Source: Megalonaias nervosa (lineage: Eukaryota; Mollusca; Bivalvia; Unionida; Unionidae). From it: a DNA stretch of 64,000 bases. The DNA is taken from the NCBI GenBank assembly GCA_016617855.1, contig JAECUM010003202.1, forward strand, positions 62,001-126,000, read 5' to 3'. This document shows, piece after piece, positions 1 through 10,469 of this stretch. Under the pieces are notes generated by a model, which searched no databases, had not been told where the DNA came from, and was given only the letters and a program-made list of their open reading frames with translations. The translations under genes were made by a program, and so were the position numbers. Every line of letters starts with the position of its first letter. Within the stretch, counting starts at the first letter, position 1.

Positions 1-142
1 GAAAAATGAGTGAAGCTGCATTCATAAAATTATGCAAAGATTATCAACAAAGGGCAATAACTCTTACAAAAATAATGGCCACACAAAGATACATCAATAT
101 GCACATCTTTAGGTGATGATTATAAATTTTACAAAGCTTTAA

Positions 143-1206
143 CCCTTTCATCACTAAGTAACTTTGTAGGCATTGAGTCCTCAACACTAAGTAACTTTGG
201 AGTTGTAAAGCAAAATGACTTGTTGACTTTGAAATAACATAACTTTGCCAATTTTAAAGATATCTGGCTGGATTAGGTGTCAAAATCAAGGTTAAAAATC
301 AAATTTTATGACTAATTCACTAAAATGTGCATATCTATTATAACTGTTAAAATACAGGTGCAAAAAGGTAACACAACAGGTAAAATACAAGTAATTATCT
401 ATTTACTTCTTAGAAAACTTAGAAAGTTCCCAAAACTTGTTCACTTGACCCTATGTACTCATGAATAATTCCAGTAGCAACACAAGTCTTTCTTTCAGGT
501 ATTTGGCAGGTAGAAGCTTTCATCAAGTTGAGATCTGTCTACACACCTGTATCGCCTCTGGCACGTTTGATCATCGCATTCAAATTCGTTAGACGGACAA
601 TGTTTCCAAAAACTTCATCTGAATAGAACATTTGAAAATATTCCAAAGCTTTCCTGGAGCCATCTAACACTCGGGTGGGTCCAACTCTCTCAGAAAACTG
701 TAACAAATCTCTTTGGTTTTCCAACTTCATCCAAACAAAGTTACGTGGAGCGTACAATTCCTCTGGTTCAAAACCTTCAAAGTCCTCTTCATCGTGATCA
801 CTGTCACCCACAAGTGCATGCCATTGTCTCTCCAGATGTCTTCTCTCATTTTCATCCAACTGTACTAGGTCGAAATTGGTAAAAATCCTCAGATAATTCA
901 AAATCTGACACTTCACTCTCATCTGATCTTTCTTCGAACTCCGCCATTTTGGATACAAATTTCACCATTCGGAAAACTCGTTAAAAGTACCTACTTTGTT
1001 CCATATTTCTAGCTGTATACAAGCTAAACCCATGAGATAATCCAAATATAATATCTACATTACAAGAAGGAAGTTATTAGAGGTACCCCAAAATTTATAT
1101 AGTCGGGTACTAGAGAATAACACTGCTCCAGACCGGTAAAGCGGTCCACAGTGTTTACGGACTTACTTCCCCTGGACCGGAAAACCGGTCCATAGTGATG
1201 AAAGGG
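143..1206 (-). mobile_element. Internally deleted piggyBac-like transposon with intact ends
   Basis: A 14-base perfect terminal inverted repeat (CCCTTTCATCACTA at 143-156; its complement at 1193-1206) is flanked on both sides by TTAA (139-142 and 1207-1210), the piggyBac target site. CCC next to TTAA is also typical of piggyBac ends. Inside, the right end carries GGACCGG/CCGGTCC palindromic repeats (about 1120-1192) and the left end repeats CACTAAGTAACTTT twice. Only the N-terminal part of a transposase remains (539-947, minus strand), so the 1064-base element cannot move on its own. Confidence 0.88.
539..947 (-). pseudogene. piggyBac transposase N-terminus, frameshifted and truncated
   Basis: An ATG at 947-945 in good context (AAAATGGCG) opens an acidic stretch MAEFEERSDESEVSD that stops after 31 codons. 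The adjacent frame, open over 958-539, continues with an acidic region (DSDHDEEDFEGFEPEE) and then the start of the DDE_Tnp_1_7 domain: GPTRVLDGSRKALEYFQMFY followed by FGNIVRLTN. The two parts join near a T5 run at 881-885, which suggests a one-base indel. The catalytic aspartates and the cysteine-rich C-terminus are absent. The stop lies in ACAGGTGTGTAG, so a lost intron donor is an alternative reading of the end. Confidence 0.75.
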
Positions 1207-1774
1207 TTAATGTGATACACAAAAAACAGCAGGAAAGTTGCATTCATACTAACGTGAATTCTAAGACAGATTCAAAATAACTAAGTGATCACAACTTTGT
1301 CTCTTATTAAATAAGGATACATTTCTTTTTACAATTTTAATGCTGACAATTCCTGGACCAGTTACCTGTGATACCTATCTAAACCAATACTGCTTAATTA
1401 CAGTCAGAATAACCTCAAGCACTGAGTGTGATCTGGCAAAAATTACAGCATAATCAGTTTCCATTTTCAAAAATACAGAGAAACATACATTTCACTTGCT
1501 GACAAAATGATATTTTCTGCGTGCTTTTGCATGAGCTCTACACAATCCTTCCACCTTTAATTATTTTGTCATATTCTTTGCCATTTAATGCAGTAATCAG
1601 TAAAAGTCAGGTCAACTGTCTGGATCACTCAAATGCTAAGTGATACACCTGTGTATTGCCAGCGTTAAAACAACTTAGACTCGAAACTGTAAAACAACTA
1701 AAGTGTTAAAGGTAGCACATATGGCTTGTGTGTTTGTGTTTGTACATGTATGCATATATCTGAGTAAAGATGGT

Positions 1775-2655
1775 ATTAATATTATTCTGTATTATACTCT
1801 GTATATATACTTAATGATGGTGCATGTATTATACTCTGTATATATACTGAATGATGGTGTCTGTATAATACTCTGTATATATACTGAATGATGGTGTCTG
1901 TATTATACTCTGTATATATACTGATGGTGTCTGTATTATACTCTGTATATATACTGAATGATGGTGTCTGTATTACACTCTGTATACATACTGAATGATG
2001 GTGTCTGTATTATACTCTGTATATATACTGAATGATGGTGTCTGTATTATACTCTATATATATACTTAATGATGGTGTTATGTATTATACTCTGTATATA
2101 TATTTAATGATGATGCATGTATTATACTCTGTATATATACTTAATGATGATGCATGTATTACACTCTGTATATATACTGGATGGTGTATGTATTATACTC
2201 TGTATATATACTTAATGATGGTGTATGTATTATACTCTGTATATATACTTAATGATGGTGTTAATATTATTCTGTATTATACTCTGTATATATACTTAAT
2301 GATGATGCATGTATTATACTCTGTATATATACTTAATGATGGTGTATGTATTACACTCTGTATATATACTTAATGATGGTGTATGTATTACACTCTGTAT
2401 ATATACTTAATGATGGTGCTATGTATTATACTCTGTATATATACTTAATGATGGTGTATGTATTATACTCTGTATATATACTTAATGATGGTGTATGTAT
2501 TATACTCTGTATATATACTTAATGATGGTGTATGTATTATACTCTGTATATATACTTAATGATGGTGTATGTCTTATACTCTGTATATATACTTAATGAT
2601 GGTGTCTGTCTTATACTCTGTATATATACTTAATGATGGTGTCTGTATTATGATG
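1775..2655. repeat. AT-rich minisatellite, unit about 36-38 bases
   Basis: About 24 tandem copies of a unit built on TATACTCTGTATATATACTT then AATGATGGTG and TGTATTA. Copies vary by small indels (36-48 bases) and by ACTGAATG against ACTTAATG. Two long + strand ORFs here are only readings of the repeat. Confidence 0.93.
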
Positions 2656-2668
2656 TTAGCATTATTCT

Positions 2669-2756
2669 GTATTATATAGTTTATAATGGTGTTTGTATTG
2701 TATCACTGGGCTTTATTATATAGTTTATAATGGTGTTTGTATTGTATCACTGGGCT
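2669..2756. repeat. 44-base tandem duplication
   Basis: ATTATATAGTTTATAATGGT and the following 22 bases, ending CACTGGGCT, occur at 2671-2712 and again at 2715-2756. It adjoins the minisatellite and probably derives from it. Confidence 0.85.
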
Positions 2757-3289
2757 GCATTTAAGGTAGATGTGTTACAATGTTTCAATTCATATTCAAA
2801 GCTTGTGTTTGAAAAAAAGGCTGGGGATGAGAAATTTATTTGACATTTTCAATTTGTTTATACATCTGATCACCTTACTAAATGGTGTTAGGGGGAGAGG
2901 AGGTGTTTCCAGTTAAATTGATACAAAATTTTTTAACAGCTAATTCTTGAACTGTAAATGCTTATCAAGGTAATTATTACAGCCCAAATTTTCTTCATAT
3001 ATTTTATTATCTTCTAACTACCAATGTTATTGACTTTTAAATACCAATTGCTTCTCTTAGTTTTCTGTGTAATGACCCTAACTTGGAGTGAGATGTCCAA
3101 CTATGAATAACACAAAAAATGCACACCAACCTATACATCTTTCAATGATTTTGTATTGCTTGGACCCTTACCTGTGTAAAAATTCAATTATTCAAGAAGT
3201 TAATTCTCCAAAATTTCAAAAGTTATGATCTCAAGTAATTAAATGTTTTAAGAGCTGATGATCATCCCATAGTCCTGACATATAAAACT

Positions 3290-3415
3290 TGGTAAACTTA
3301 CCTAGAAACAACATGTTTGATATCCTGTATCATAACCATCCCATGGGAAAGATTTATAAAACATGGCATATTTACCTTGAAACAACAGGCATGATATTTT
3401 CTATCACAAACATCC
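3290..3415 (-). repeat. Two degenerate copies of the PHD exon 3' end and donor
   Basis: Read on the minus strand, 3384-3412 and 3295-3345 each repeat the end of the PHD exon (ATGATA..GATAT..ACA..TGTTTC) followed by a donor-like GTAAAT or GTAAGT. The true exon end is at 3450. The copies have lost the reading frame, so they look like local tandem duplications carrying decoy donors. Confidence 0.6.
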
Positions 3416-3449
3416 CATGAACATGATATATAAAGCGTGGCACATTTAC

Positions 3450-3539
3450 CTTGAAACAATATGTATGATATCCTCTATCACAACCGTCACATAGTAACAG
3501 TTCTGCTTCGTTATTATCCTTCCTGCATATCTGACAAAG
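3450..3539 (-). CDS. BAZ2B: BAZ2B-like exon: first half of the PHD finger
   Basis: Ninety bases, 30 codons, phase 0 at both ends, with acceptor TTTATTTCAG and donor GTAAAT. The product has the PHD zinc-ligand pattern CQIC-x9-LLLCDGCDRGYHTYC, giving C-C-C-C-H-C, and ends in Lys. It directly continues SIMKV of the exon at 4055-4268, as in BAZ2B. The second half of the finger (WxCxxC) should lie on the next exon, to the left, and is not in the window. Two degenerate copies of the 3' part of this exon with its donor lie at 3361-3415 and 3290-3350. Confidence 0.75.
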
Positions 3540-3703
3540 CTGAAATAAATGAAAACAGACAAAACTATAATTATATTTATTCTGGATTTGAACAACTTTG
3601 ACTTGGACAAGAAAAGCAAATCTTTGATTTTAAGTTAACCTTGATGAGATATTTTAACTCAATAATAAAAGATTTAAAAAATATTTTACCAATTTAAAAC
3701 CAA

Positions 3704-3840
3704 GTCACCCAAAACATACAAATTGGAAATTGAACTGGCCCCAAAAGAAAGCATGCCTCAATTACTTGTCACCCAAAACATACAAATTTGAAATTGAACT
3801 GGCCCTAAAAGTAAGCATGCCTCAATAACTTGTCACCCTA
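3704..3840. repeat. 64-base tandem duplication
   Basis: GTCACCCAAAACATACAAAT starts two nearly identical 64-base units at 3704 and 3768, with the start of a third at 3832. Confidence 0.85.
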
Positions 3841-4054
3841 ATAAGCAAACTGGACATGAAATAAACTGACCTCAAAATTAAGATGACATAAATAACAAGT
3901 GTTCCATGGAATGCAGTTACTCATCTGTTACTATGATGATATGCAGCTTTCAAACATTTGTACAGAGCATGTTTGATGACTGTATAAGAAATGTGATACC
4001 TATATATTGCCACTCAAAGGCAATTTTTATTTTTGGAAAAATCTCTATTCTTAC

Positions 4055-4268
4055 CACTTTCATGATTGACTTTTCCCAAGCTATAGATCTGTCTATTTGA
4101 TGTATACACAGCATGATCTGAGCTGGGGATGTTGCCTTGGTGACAGCTGTCCTCCATGTTTGCAATCCAGGAGGCAATGTTTCCTCTACATCTTCTCCAT
4201 GATCATCTGCATTGTCACCATGGTTACTATTAGTGGAGCTACTGAGGTTACTCAAATTCAGTCTGACT
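4055..4268 (-). CDS. BAZ2B: BAZ2B-like exon: linker before the PHD finger
   Basis: BAZ2 proteins are large subunits of ISWI chromatin remodellers that read histone tails with a PHD finger and a bromodomain. This exon follows acceptor TTTCTTACAG (complement of 4269 upward) and ends at a GTAAGA donor (below 4055). Its 214 bases encode an acidic Ser/Asn stretch, then LQTWRTAV and the helical segment ending RSIAWEKSIMKV. That ending matches the conserved region just before the PHD finger of BAZ2B. It is in phase with the exon at 3450-3539. Upstream exons (DDT and WHIM regions, to the right) were not found in the window. A tandem copy of the acceptor region lies at about 4319-4380. Confidence 0.75.
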
Positions 4269-4385
4269 CTGTAAGAAATAAAAAATGCACTGGTAGTCAA
4301 TGTAACTCATGAGCTATCGAGCTTTCTCAAATTCAACCTAACATTGTAAGAAATATCAAATGTATTGATAATCAGGTAACTTAAG
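4235..4385. repeat. Duplicated acceptor region of the BAZ2B-like exon
   Basis: About 65 bases around the acceptor of the exon at 4055-4268 (CTCAAATTCAGTCTGACTCT GTAAG on the + strand) recur at 4328-4385 with roughly 80% identity, including the CTTACA acceptor core. This is a short direct tandem duplication. Confidence 0.55.
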
Positions 4386-4492
4386 ATTTAATGAATACTG
4401 TCAATCATAAATATTTGGCACCTACAAAACGTAAGCAAATTTAAAGTTACTAAATTTAAAAAAATATATTATAAACAAACTACTAGGATGTA

Positions 4493-4585
4493 CAGTGTCA
4501 GCCCGCTAAAACACGGTAGTTGGGACCCATAGAACCCGACCATGTTATAGACCGAACCGTGTTATAAGCAACCAGGTCAGTTAGC
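4493..4585. mobile_element. One end of a TA-inserting DNA element
   Basis: TACAGTGTCAGCCCGC followed by repeated CACGGTAGTTGGGACC / CCGTGTTATAAGCAACC motifs resembles pogo/Tigger-type termini elsewhere in the window (CAGT start after TA, subterminal repeats). No partner end was found, so this is a fragment. Confidence 0.4.
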
Positions 4586-4812
4586 TGAATAAAATGATGC
4601 ATGTACCCCAAACAATTTGAGGGGTGGGTGGTGGGTAGGTGGGGATTTAGATAATAAATGCTGGCGCAAAAATATGTGCTTCATTAGCACAGTTACCATC
4701 TTAAATTGATGCATATTGAATGAGAAATACACCTGTAGTGAAAACAGAGAAGACATATATAATATTTTACTTTATTCAAAGAACCATGCATTGGTACATA
4801 TACGTGTAATAT

Positions 4813-4966
4813 AGAATCTATGTTGGGGTTTGGACCGAGGCAAGGAAATCCCAGTCAAGGGGTTACATTATTTGTCTCCCCACGAGGCTTGACAAGTGGG
4901 GAGACATATAATGTAACCCCGCGACTGGGATTTCTTTGTCTTGGTCCAAATCCCAACGTAGATTCT
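4813..4966. mobile_element. Hairpin MITE with 71-base arms
   Basis: An almost perfect palindrome: left arm 4813-4883 starts AGAATCTATGTTGGGGTTTG, loop 4884-4895, right arm 4896-4966. The arms match over most of their length (GTCTCCCCAC against GTGGGGAGAC at the loop). It contains no ORF. A foldback MITE is the simplest reading. Confidence 0.75.
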
Positions 4967-5343
4967 TTTTCTCACCCAATATTATCCTTTAAGTAAGAAA
5001 GAATACCGTTACTTGTTCAGTATAGTTCACGTGCCAATGTTTACATGCGGTGCATTAATACAAATATGTTAATGAGGACTGTGGTGTGACGTGTCATCCG
5101 AAGTACACAGTTTTTATGCGTGAGTCAAAACAAAATAACATTAAACGTTGCATAGTTTTTAGGTATCATCACATTTAATATAGGGATGTTATATGAAATT
5201 AACAATAAATACTTAATATTTATTACAAGAAAATGTTTCATTTTCATTAGTTCCAATTTAGAAAATTAAATTGTACATAATGAAACTGTACTCGGCCCAC
5301 AGCTCTGTTGTAGTGTAAATACATGTAGCATGAGTGTCCGTGC

Positions 5344-5640
5344 TTAGGTCATTCGCGGGTAATTAGAGATCCGTGTCACTATCACTATCTTTAGAGGAGG
5401 TGAAACTGTTCGTGACATACTTGTGTTGTAATTAATATTGATTGTAAAAGTACCTCCGTGTATAAAAGACCCTCCAAATACGGACCCCAGCTGATAACCA
5501 TGTGCTAAACTTTCAAGTTCACTGATTCGTTGAAAATTTATTTTTCTCTCTTGGAAATATGGCAAGTGTTGCAGTGAAATTTGCTTACGGATTAATGTGT
5601 TGACGGATAAATGATTCCTTCTGGCTGGTAAGTGCATCAT
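5344..5640 (-). other. Unrecognised open reading frame, 98 codons
   Basis: An open frame whose product has a short charged helical stretch (FQERKINFQRISELESLAHG) and then SVFGGSFIHGGTFTINI. I do not recognise it. It lies in a slightly more CpG-containing stretch between two hairpin MITEs. It could be a transposon relic or chance; no splice context or second exon was found. Confidence 0.2.
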
Positions 5641-5845
5641 TTGTCATTAAATATTTTAGGTATATTTTTGATTCAACTGGGGCGCAATGGAGATGCTTAA
5701 CAAAAATAGAATAAAGCATGTTTGACATAACACATTTCTGGCTGTTACTAAGTTTTCTGTAGTTGTTAACAGCGTTGGAAGAATATGAAGTGTATAGGTC
5801 TATAGGCTATGTGCATAGATCAGTGTTTTCTGTCATAGTGCATTT

Positions 5846-6046
5846 CGCACAGCATTGAGAATTTTATCCTGTCTGTAGCACAGTCAATTTTCAGGTCAGC
5901 GTCATTAAATGTAGCTAACAGTATATAATTTGTTTCACACGAAGTATTTAAAACTAGTTAGGTAGCTTTAACTACATTTAATGACGCTGACCTGAAAATG
6001 TACTGAGTCAGGCTTGCAGATAGGATAAAACTGACTATGCTGTGTG
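5846..6046. mobile_element. Palindromic MITE with 27-base perfect core arms
   Basis: TTTTCAGGTCAGCGTCATTA (with ATGTAG, 5888-5914) is exactly inverted at 5972-5998. Outer arms also pair imperfectly: GCACAGCAT..TTTATCCTGTCTG against CAGATAGGATAAAA..ATGCTGTGTG. The centre is 57 bases of AT-rich sequence. No ORF. Confidence 0.7.
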
Positions 6047-6869
6047 GAACGAACTATCATAATACCAAAAAGCTCAACATCGTGTGCGTGCATGTGTCTG
6101 TCTCTCTCTCGAAATGTTTGGTATGGTGTTTTCTCAAAAATGGAGAGTCCTTAAGTTACTATGTTGTTTTGTTATATATTTGTTTGTTTGTTGTTGTTGT
6201 TGTCGTGTCGTTGTTGTTTGATTTTAGAACAACTACGTCAGGCATAGCAGAAGACAACAAAGGTTTATTTTTTAAAAGTAGTCCCTAGCGCGTGGACAAC
6301 TAGACCGAGACAACCGGACTGAGATAACCAGACTGAGATAAGAAAAGTAAGGTTAGCAAAACAGCTAGATTTCTCTATCACATGGGTGAGAAAATAGTTT
6401 CCCATTTAAAGTCTATTAAACATGTATAATGTGTTATGTATATTTAGCTTGTATTGTTTCATGGCTTTTCTCCATGATTATATGCTATGCATATTTGTAA
6501 CTGACCTTAGTCCAAAATCAAGTCATTGGTCTACATGACTAGTCACATTTATTTTGTAAACAACATAATAGATAGCTAATATTTTTTCTATGAATAAGGA
6601 TTAAATATTCAGATCATTATTATTTATGTAAACATGTTTATTTAAATCTGAGTATAGGACATTAGTTTTTCACTTGGAAGTTCCTAAAGTTGTTGAAAAA
6701 TTTGAATGTTTTATAAAAAAAACTGACCTGCATTCTGGTTCTATTATTGTGTCTTAACCTTTTATATCAATGTTGTTTACTGGAAAAATTACTAACTCCT
6801 ACCTTGACATCTGAAGTGGAATCAGTCTTACTGTTGTGTTGAGTTTTTAATTTGGGTAACACATAACTA

Positions 6870-7490
6870 TCACTCATTGTCAAATTGGATCAAGATCCTG
6901 AGATCTTCTGTTTGTTTCAGAAGGTTATTGGTGAAACTGAAGCCACACAAGTACCTGTTAGTTATTTTTTTTTTAAATGGGGTCCTTATGATAAAATGGA
7001 GACCACTGTATGTACCTGCTGGTGATGAGTGGTCATTGAGCTATCAGATTGTTGTTCTTCATAATAGTTCGCATGGACATGAAATTCTTAGTCTAACCAA
7101 TGAAAGCTCCTTTGACAGGCAATTTAGGGATCAATAAGACTTTTTACAAGATCCTGAATCATTTTGATTGGCCACAATTATTAAAAGTGGTATTTCTAAA
7201 TATTGTAGATCTTGTCACACTTCTCAAATGATAGGAAAACCCAATCAGAAAATACCTAAGGCTCATTTGCAACTTATTCCTGCATTGGACAAATTGTTTA
7301 GCAGAATAATGGTATACTGTGTTGGTCACTTGCCACATCAAAAGTGGAATTAACGTATGACAAAAATACAAGAAAAGGGAGTTTTCAGCCTGGTGATAAA
7401 GTCCTGGCTGTCTTGCCCATACCTCAGAATCCTCTCCAGGCTAATTACTATAGTCCTTATACAGTTGAAAAGAAAGTAAGTGACTTATAA
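6870..7490 (+). pseudogene. Ty3/gypsy integrase relic, 5' part
   Basis: Retrotransposon integrase inserts cDNA into the genome. Broken frames here give WRPLYVPAGDEWSLSYQIVV, then an H-x-H region (SSHGHEILSL), CRSCHTSQM as the CxxC half of the zinc-binding domain, and the CVGHLP start of the core. The catalytic core is missing. At 7380-7486 the text resumes with the C-terminal integrase domain (FQPGDKVLAVLPIPQNPLQ). Stops and frameshifts make it non-functional. It is cut at 7491 by a DNA element and continues at 11377. Confidence 0.75.
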
Positions 7491-7814
7491 TACAGTGCTC
7501 CCCCTCTTATATGGCCAGCCCTTCTGCACCGGGAAAGTGGCCTTATAAGATGGGTGGTCTTTCCAGAGGGGGACTAAATTTTTCGTGAGAGGTATATGTA
7601 ATGTGCGTAGTAAGAAAGCTACCTATTTAAAAGCATTTAATACCTTCATTTAATATCTTCGTTTAAAAGTAACATTAATTATTAAAAGGTTCTTCTTGTT
7701 ATAATAATAGACTTATTTCAACTGAATATACATTAATAGTTCTTATTCTTCACGTAAGCGTGATATGCGAGCGGGTATTGTTGTCATGCACATTGCCAAA
7801 CCATTCAAAACCGT

Positions 7815-7945
7815 CATTTAAATCTTGGTACATACCGTATTTCATGTATTTTTTCATACCCTTTAATTTTTCATACACAATCCAGTTATCCAAATAATAA
7901 TTATTTGAATGTATCATAATTTTTTGTACATATCACTTTGTATTT
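7815..7945 (+). repeat. AT-rich dispersed repeat, copy 1
   Basis: ACCGTATTTCATGTATTTTT, TTCATACAC, CCAAATAATAATTATTT and ATAATTTTTTGTAC recur in the same order at 10335-10460 with about 75-80% identity; part of the pair also matches in inverted orientation. Confidence 0.45.
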
Positions 7946-8991
7946 TTTTAAAAATCCATTAAAGTATCAGACATAAAATTTCTACTAAGAAGATTTACGT
8001 TTGTAAAAATTTCGAAAATACTGTATTGCCATTTTGTTTTTACAAAAATTAATAATTGTTGGTGAGAAAATACAATGATTGATGCATAAGTATGGGCGCC
8101 TGCAGCTTAGGTCAAAGGGTCATGTGACCCCTATGGAAATCATACTGTGTATATATATATATATTCCAACAAGTTTAATCATGTAACTGAAGCTGAAAAT
8201 ATGACACAAGATTCTGTTCAAAACGCTTAGTAAATATTAGCTTTAGTTTCAGACTGCGTACTATACTAACTCTCCCAGCAGTAACTGACTGACCCCCCCA
8301 CCGCCAAAAATCCTGCGGGCACCCATGTGCATAAGCTCTCTTATTGTCATTACAATATCTACTGGTGTTTATTAACAAATGGACAATGACTTCACAGACC
8401 ATACCTTTAAATATTATTGTTAGTTTTCTTTATTAAGTCCGTCACTGTAACAAAACATCACATGCATTTTAAAACGAGTTCAGAAGCCCTTTGATGTTTT
8501 CTTATCCAACAAAAATTACATCTCAGTACATGCTAAAGTGAAGACCATAGACCACTGGTTAACTAGTCTTATTGTTTCATTATAGTCATACAAACATAAA
8601 ATATAAAAACCATGTCATTTTCCATAGTAAATTTGAAAGTCACGGACTCCGTTCAATCAATTCATGTATATGTACATATACTATCTTGTAAGTGCTTGTT
8701 CTGTTTTGACTTGGATATAATTAAGATTTTATTGCAAATCTATTCTACGATATACCCCACTATTATCTTTATTGGCAAGTTCAAATAACAAGTAATACGT
8801 ATGATCATTTGTCCTTATAACATCTGCTGTATGGACAACAGCTTCAATAGCTCATTGACAGATTTTCATTTCCCTAAGAGAGCCTCATTGCTCTACTGGC
8901 AGCCTTGCTGATTTGACCTCTTCTGTCGATTCTTGCCCTCAATCTGGTTTCAACTGGAATAACCAAAGCGCTAAGCATGTTTAATTACCAT

Positions 8992-8992
<1 letters not shown>
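7946..8992. other. No gene seen
   Basis: AT-rich sequence inside the TA-flanked element. There is a short (TA)n run near 8149-8162. The open frame at 8175-8402 on the minus strand has no recognisable domain. Confidence 0.5.
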
Positions 8993-9031
<39 letters not shown>

Positions 9032-9600
9032 CTTTATTTATAGAGGGTGACTTATTAGTCAAGGACTATTCTCCCTTGAGGCCCTCTTAAGGAGAGTATA
9101 ACAATGCACATTATATGAAGATAGCAATAATTACTGTTTATTTTAACATATTTAGTATTAAAATACTAAATTCCATTATCTATTAGAAACACATACAATA
9201 CATGCTCATGATATCTCTTCTTAAATACTCTAATTTTTTCAGCAGATTTTACATGTAGTGGAAGCTTGTTCCACAGAACTGTACCAGAGTATTGGAAGCT
9301 CTTTTTAAATTGCTCTGTTCTTGGTTTTGTTGCTAGAAGGTTTCCATGTAATATTGATCTCAACTGGTATTGTGTTGAAAAAGGCCTGAATAAGTCCTGA
9401 AGATGTAGACATTTATATAAAAGAACTGCCTTGTGAAAATCTATCCTGTCATATATTGTGAACCATTTGAGTTCTGTAAACAATGCATTTGAAGGATGAT
9501 CAATAGATGCATCTAAAATTACGCATGCTGCTCGTTTCTGAAGTTTGTAAATCCTGTCAATAACTCTGCATAGCCATGTGGTTGTTGTGATAATGTACAT
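8993..9600 (-). mobile_element. 5'-truncated non-LTR retrotransposon (LINE), 3' end
   Basis: The minus strand encodes 144 residues typical of the C-terminal end of CR1/RTE/Jockey-type reverse transcriptases: RIYKLQKRAACVILDA, LKWFTIYDRIDFHKAVLLYK, SFQYSGTVLWNKLPLHVKSA. A short 3' UTR follows (about 9040-9170), ending at a (TAA)n tail at 8993-9031. Only the last part of the element is present, as expected from incomplete target-primed reverse transcription. The clade cannot be fixed from this fragment. Confidence 0.8.
8996..9031. repeat. (AAT)n microsatellite
   Basis: Twelve AAT units at the 3' end of the LINE, probably its tail. Confidence 0.9.
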
Positions 9601-10100
9601 CGCAATTAAAACAAGAATGAGTTGTTGATTTAGCGATGTTTATTGATAATGGAATATAGTATGGTCATAATACATGAGGATTATCACACTCGTCAGGTAA
9701 CTGAAAATACAGTCTTTTTCCTGTTTGCAGAAGCTACAAATAAAAACCACCGTGAATAAATACGGTCTTGTACACTGTCAAAATTTTGTCCCTCTCTCTC
9801 TCTCTCTGATACACAAACATGCTCGCGCTCACGCGCATAAACTAAAGCATGATTTCAAGTTCTTTATTTTTCATTGCAGTTTGATAATGAGATTATTGTT
9901 GCTGTAAAAATACAAGTTGCACTTAATTTCTTGACAATGTGGACTCATATCGTTGCATACAATTTACCAGTAAATAATACCTATAACTAATACATGTTCA
10001 AACCATCTTAATCATTTTGCCAACATTACACAACATAACAGCTACATATGCTCTAAATGCAGATGAGCTTGCACACTGAGACATAATCCTTTTTCTCTCT
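9601..10100. other. No gene seen
   Basis: AT-rich sequence with a CT run at 9783-9808. No supported ORF. Confidence 0.5.
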
Positions 10101-10116
10101 CTCACTAATAACAACA

Positions 10117-10129
10117 AAAATTCTCTCTG

Positions 10130-10168
<39 letters not shown>
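10117..10168. repeat. (CT)n microsatellite
   Basis: TCTCTCTG units passing into an uninterrupted CT run of about 30 bases. Confidence 0.9.
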
Positions 10169-10170
<2 letters not shown>

Positions 10171-10334
10171 CACTAATAAAAACAAAAATCTTTTTGAGTA
10201 ATTTTTTTTTTTTTTGTAATTAGATTCTTGAGTTGAGAGCAGAATGAGAAAGGAAATATACGTTTACTTTGTATGTTTGTACCGTTAGGTTGTCGAGTAG
10301 CGTGTGTTCTGTAGAACTTTTTCAGGTACATTCC

Positions 10335-10460
10335 CTTTTTTCATACACGGTCAGTACCACCAAATGATAATTATTTATTTTACATATAATTTTTCATACA
10401 CTGAAATTAATAAATATTTTTTCACGTACGAAAAATTACATAAAATACGGTACATAATTC
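10335..10460 (+). repeat. AT-rich dispersed repeat, copy 2
   Basis: Shares TTCATACAC, CCAAATGATAATTATTT and ATAATTTTTCATAC with 7872-7945. Its right side (complement ACCGTATTTTATGTAATTTT) is an inverted match to 7832-7857. It looks like a palindromic MITE. Confidence 0.45.
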
Positions 10461-10469
10461 TCTTTCCAT

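Noticed and set aside
1703..2373. Two + strand ORFs (62 and 113 codons) of low-complexity sequence
   Set aside because: They are readings of the AT-rich minisatellite and have no start context or independent conservation.
5687..5700. GAMEM-like codons resembling the helix 1 motif of SVOP
   Set aside because: Only five residues match, the surrounding frame is not transporter-like, and there are no splice sites.
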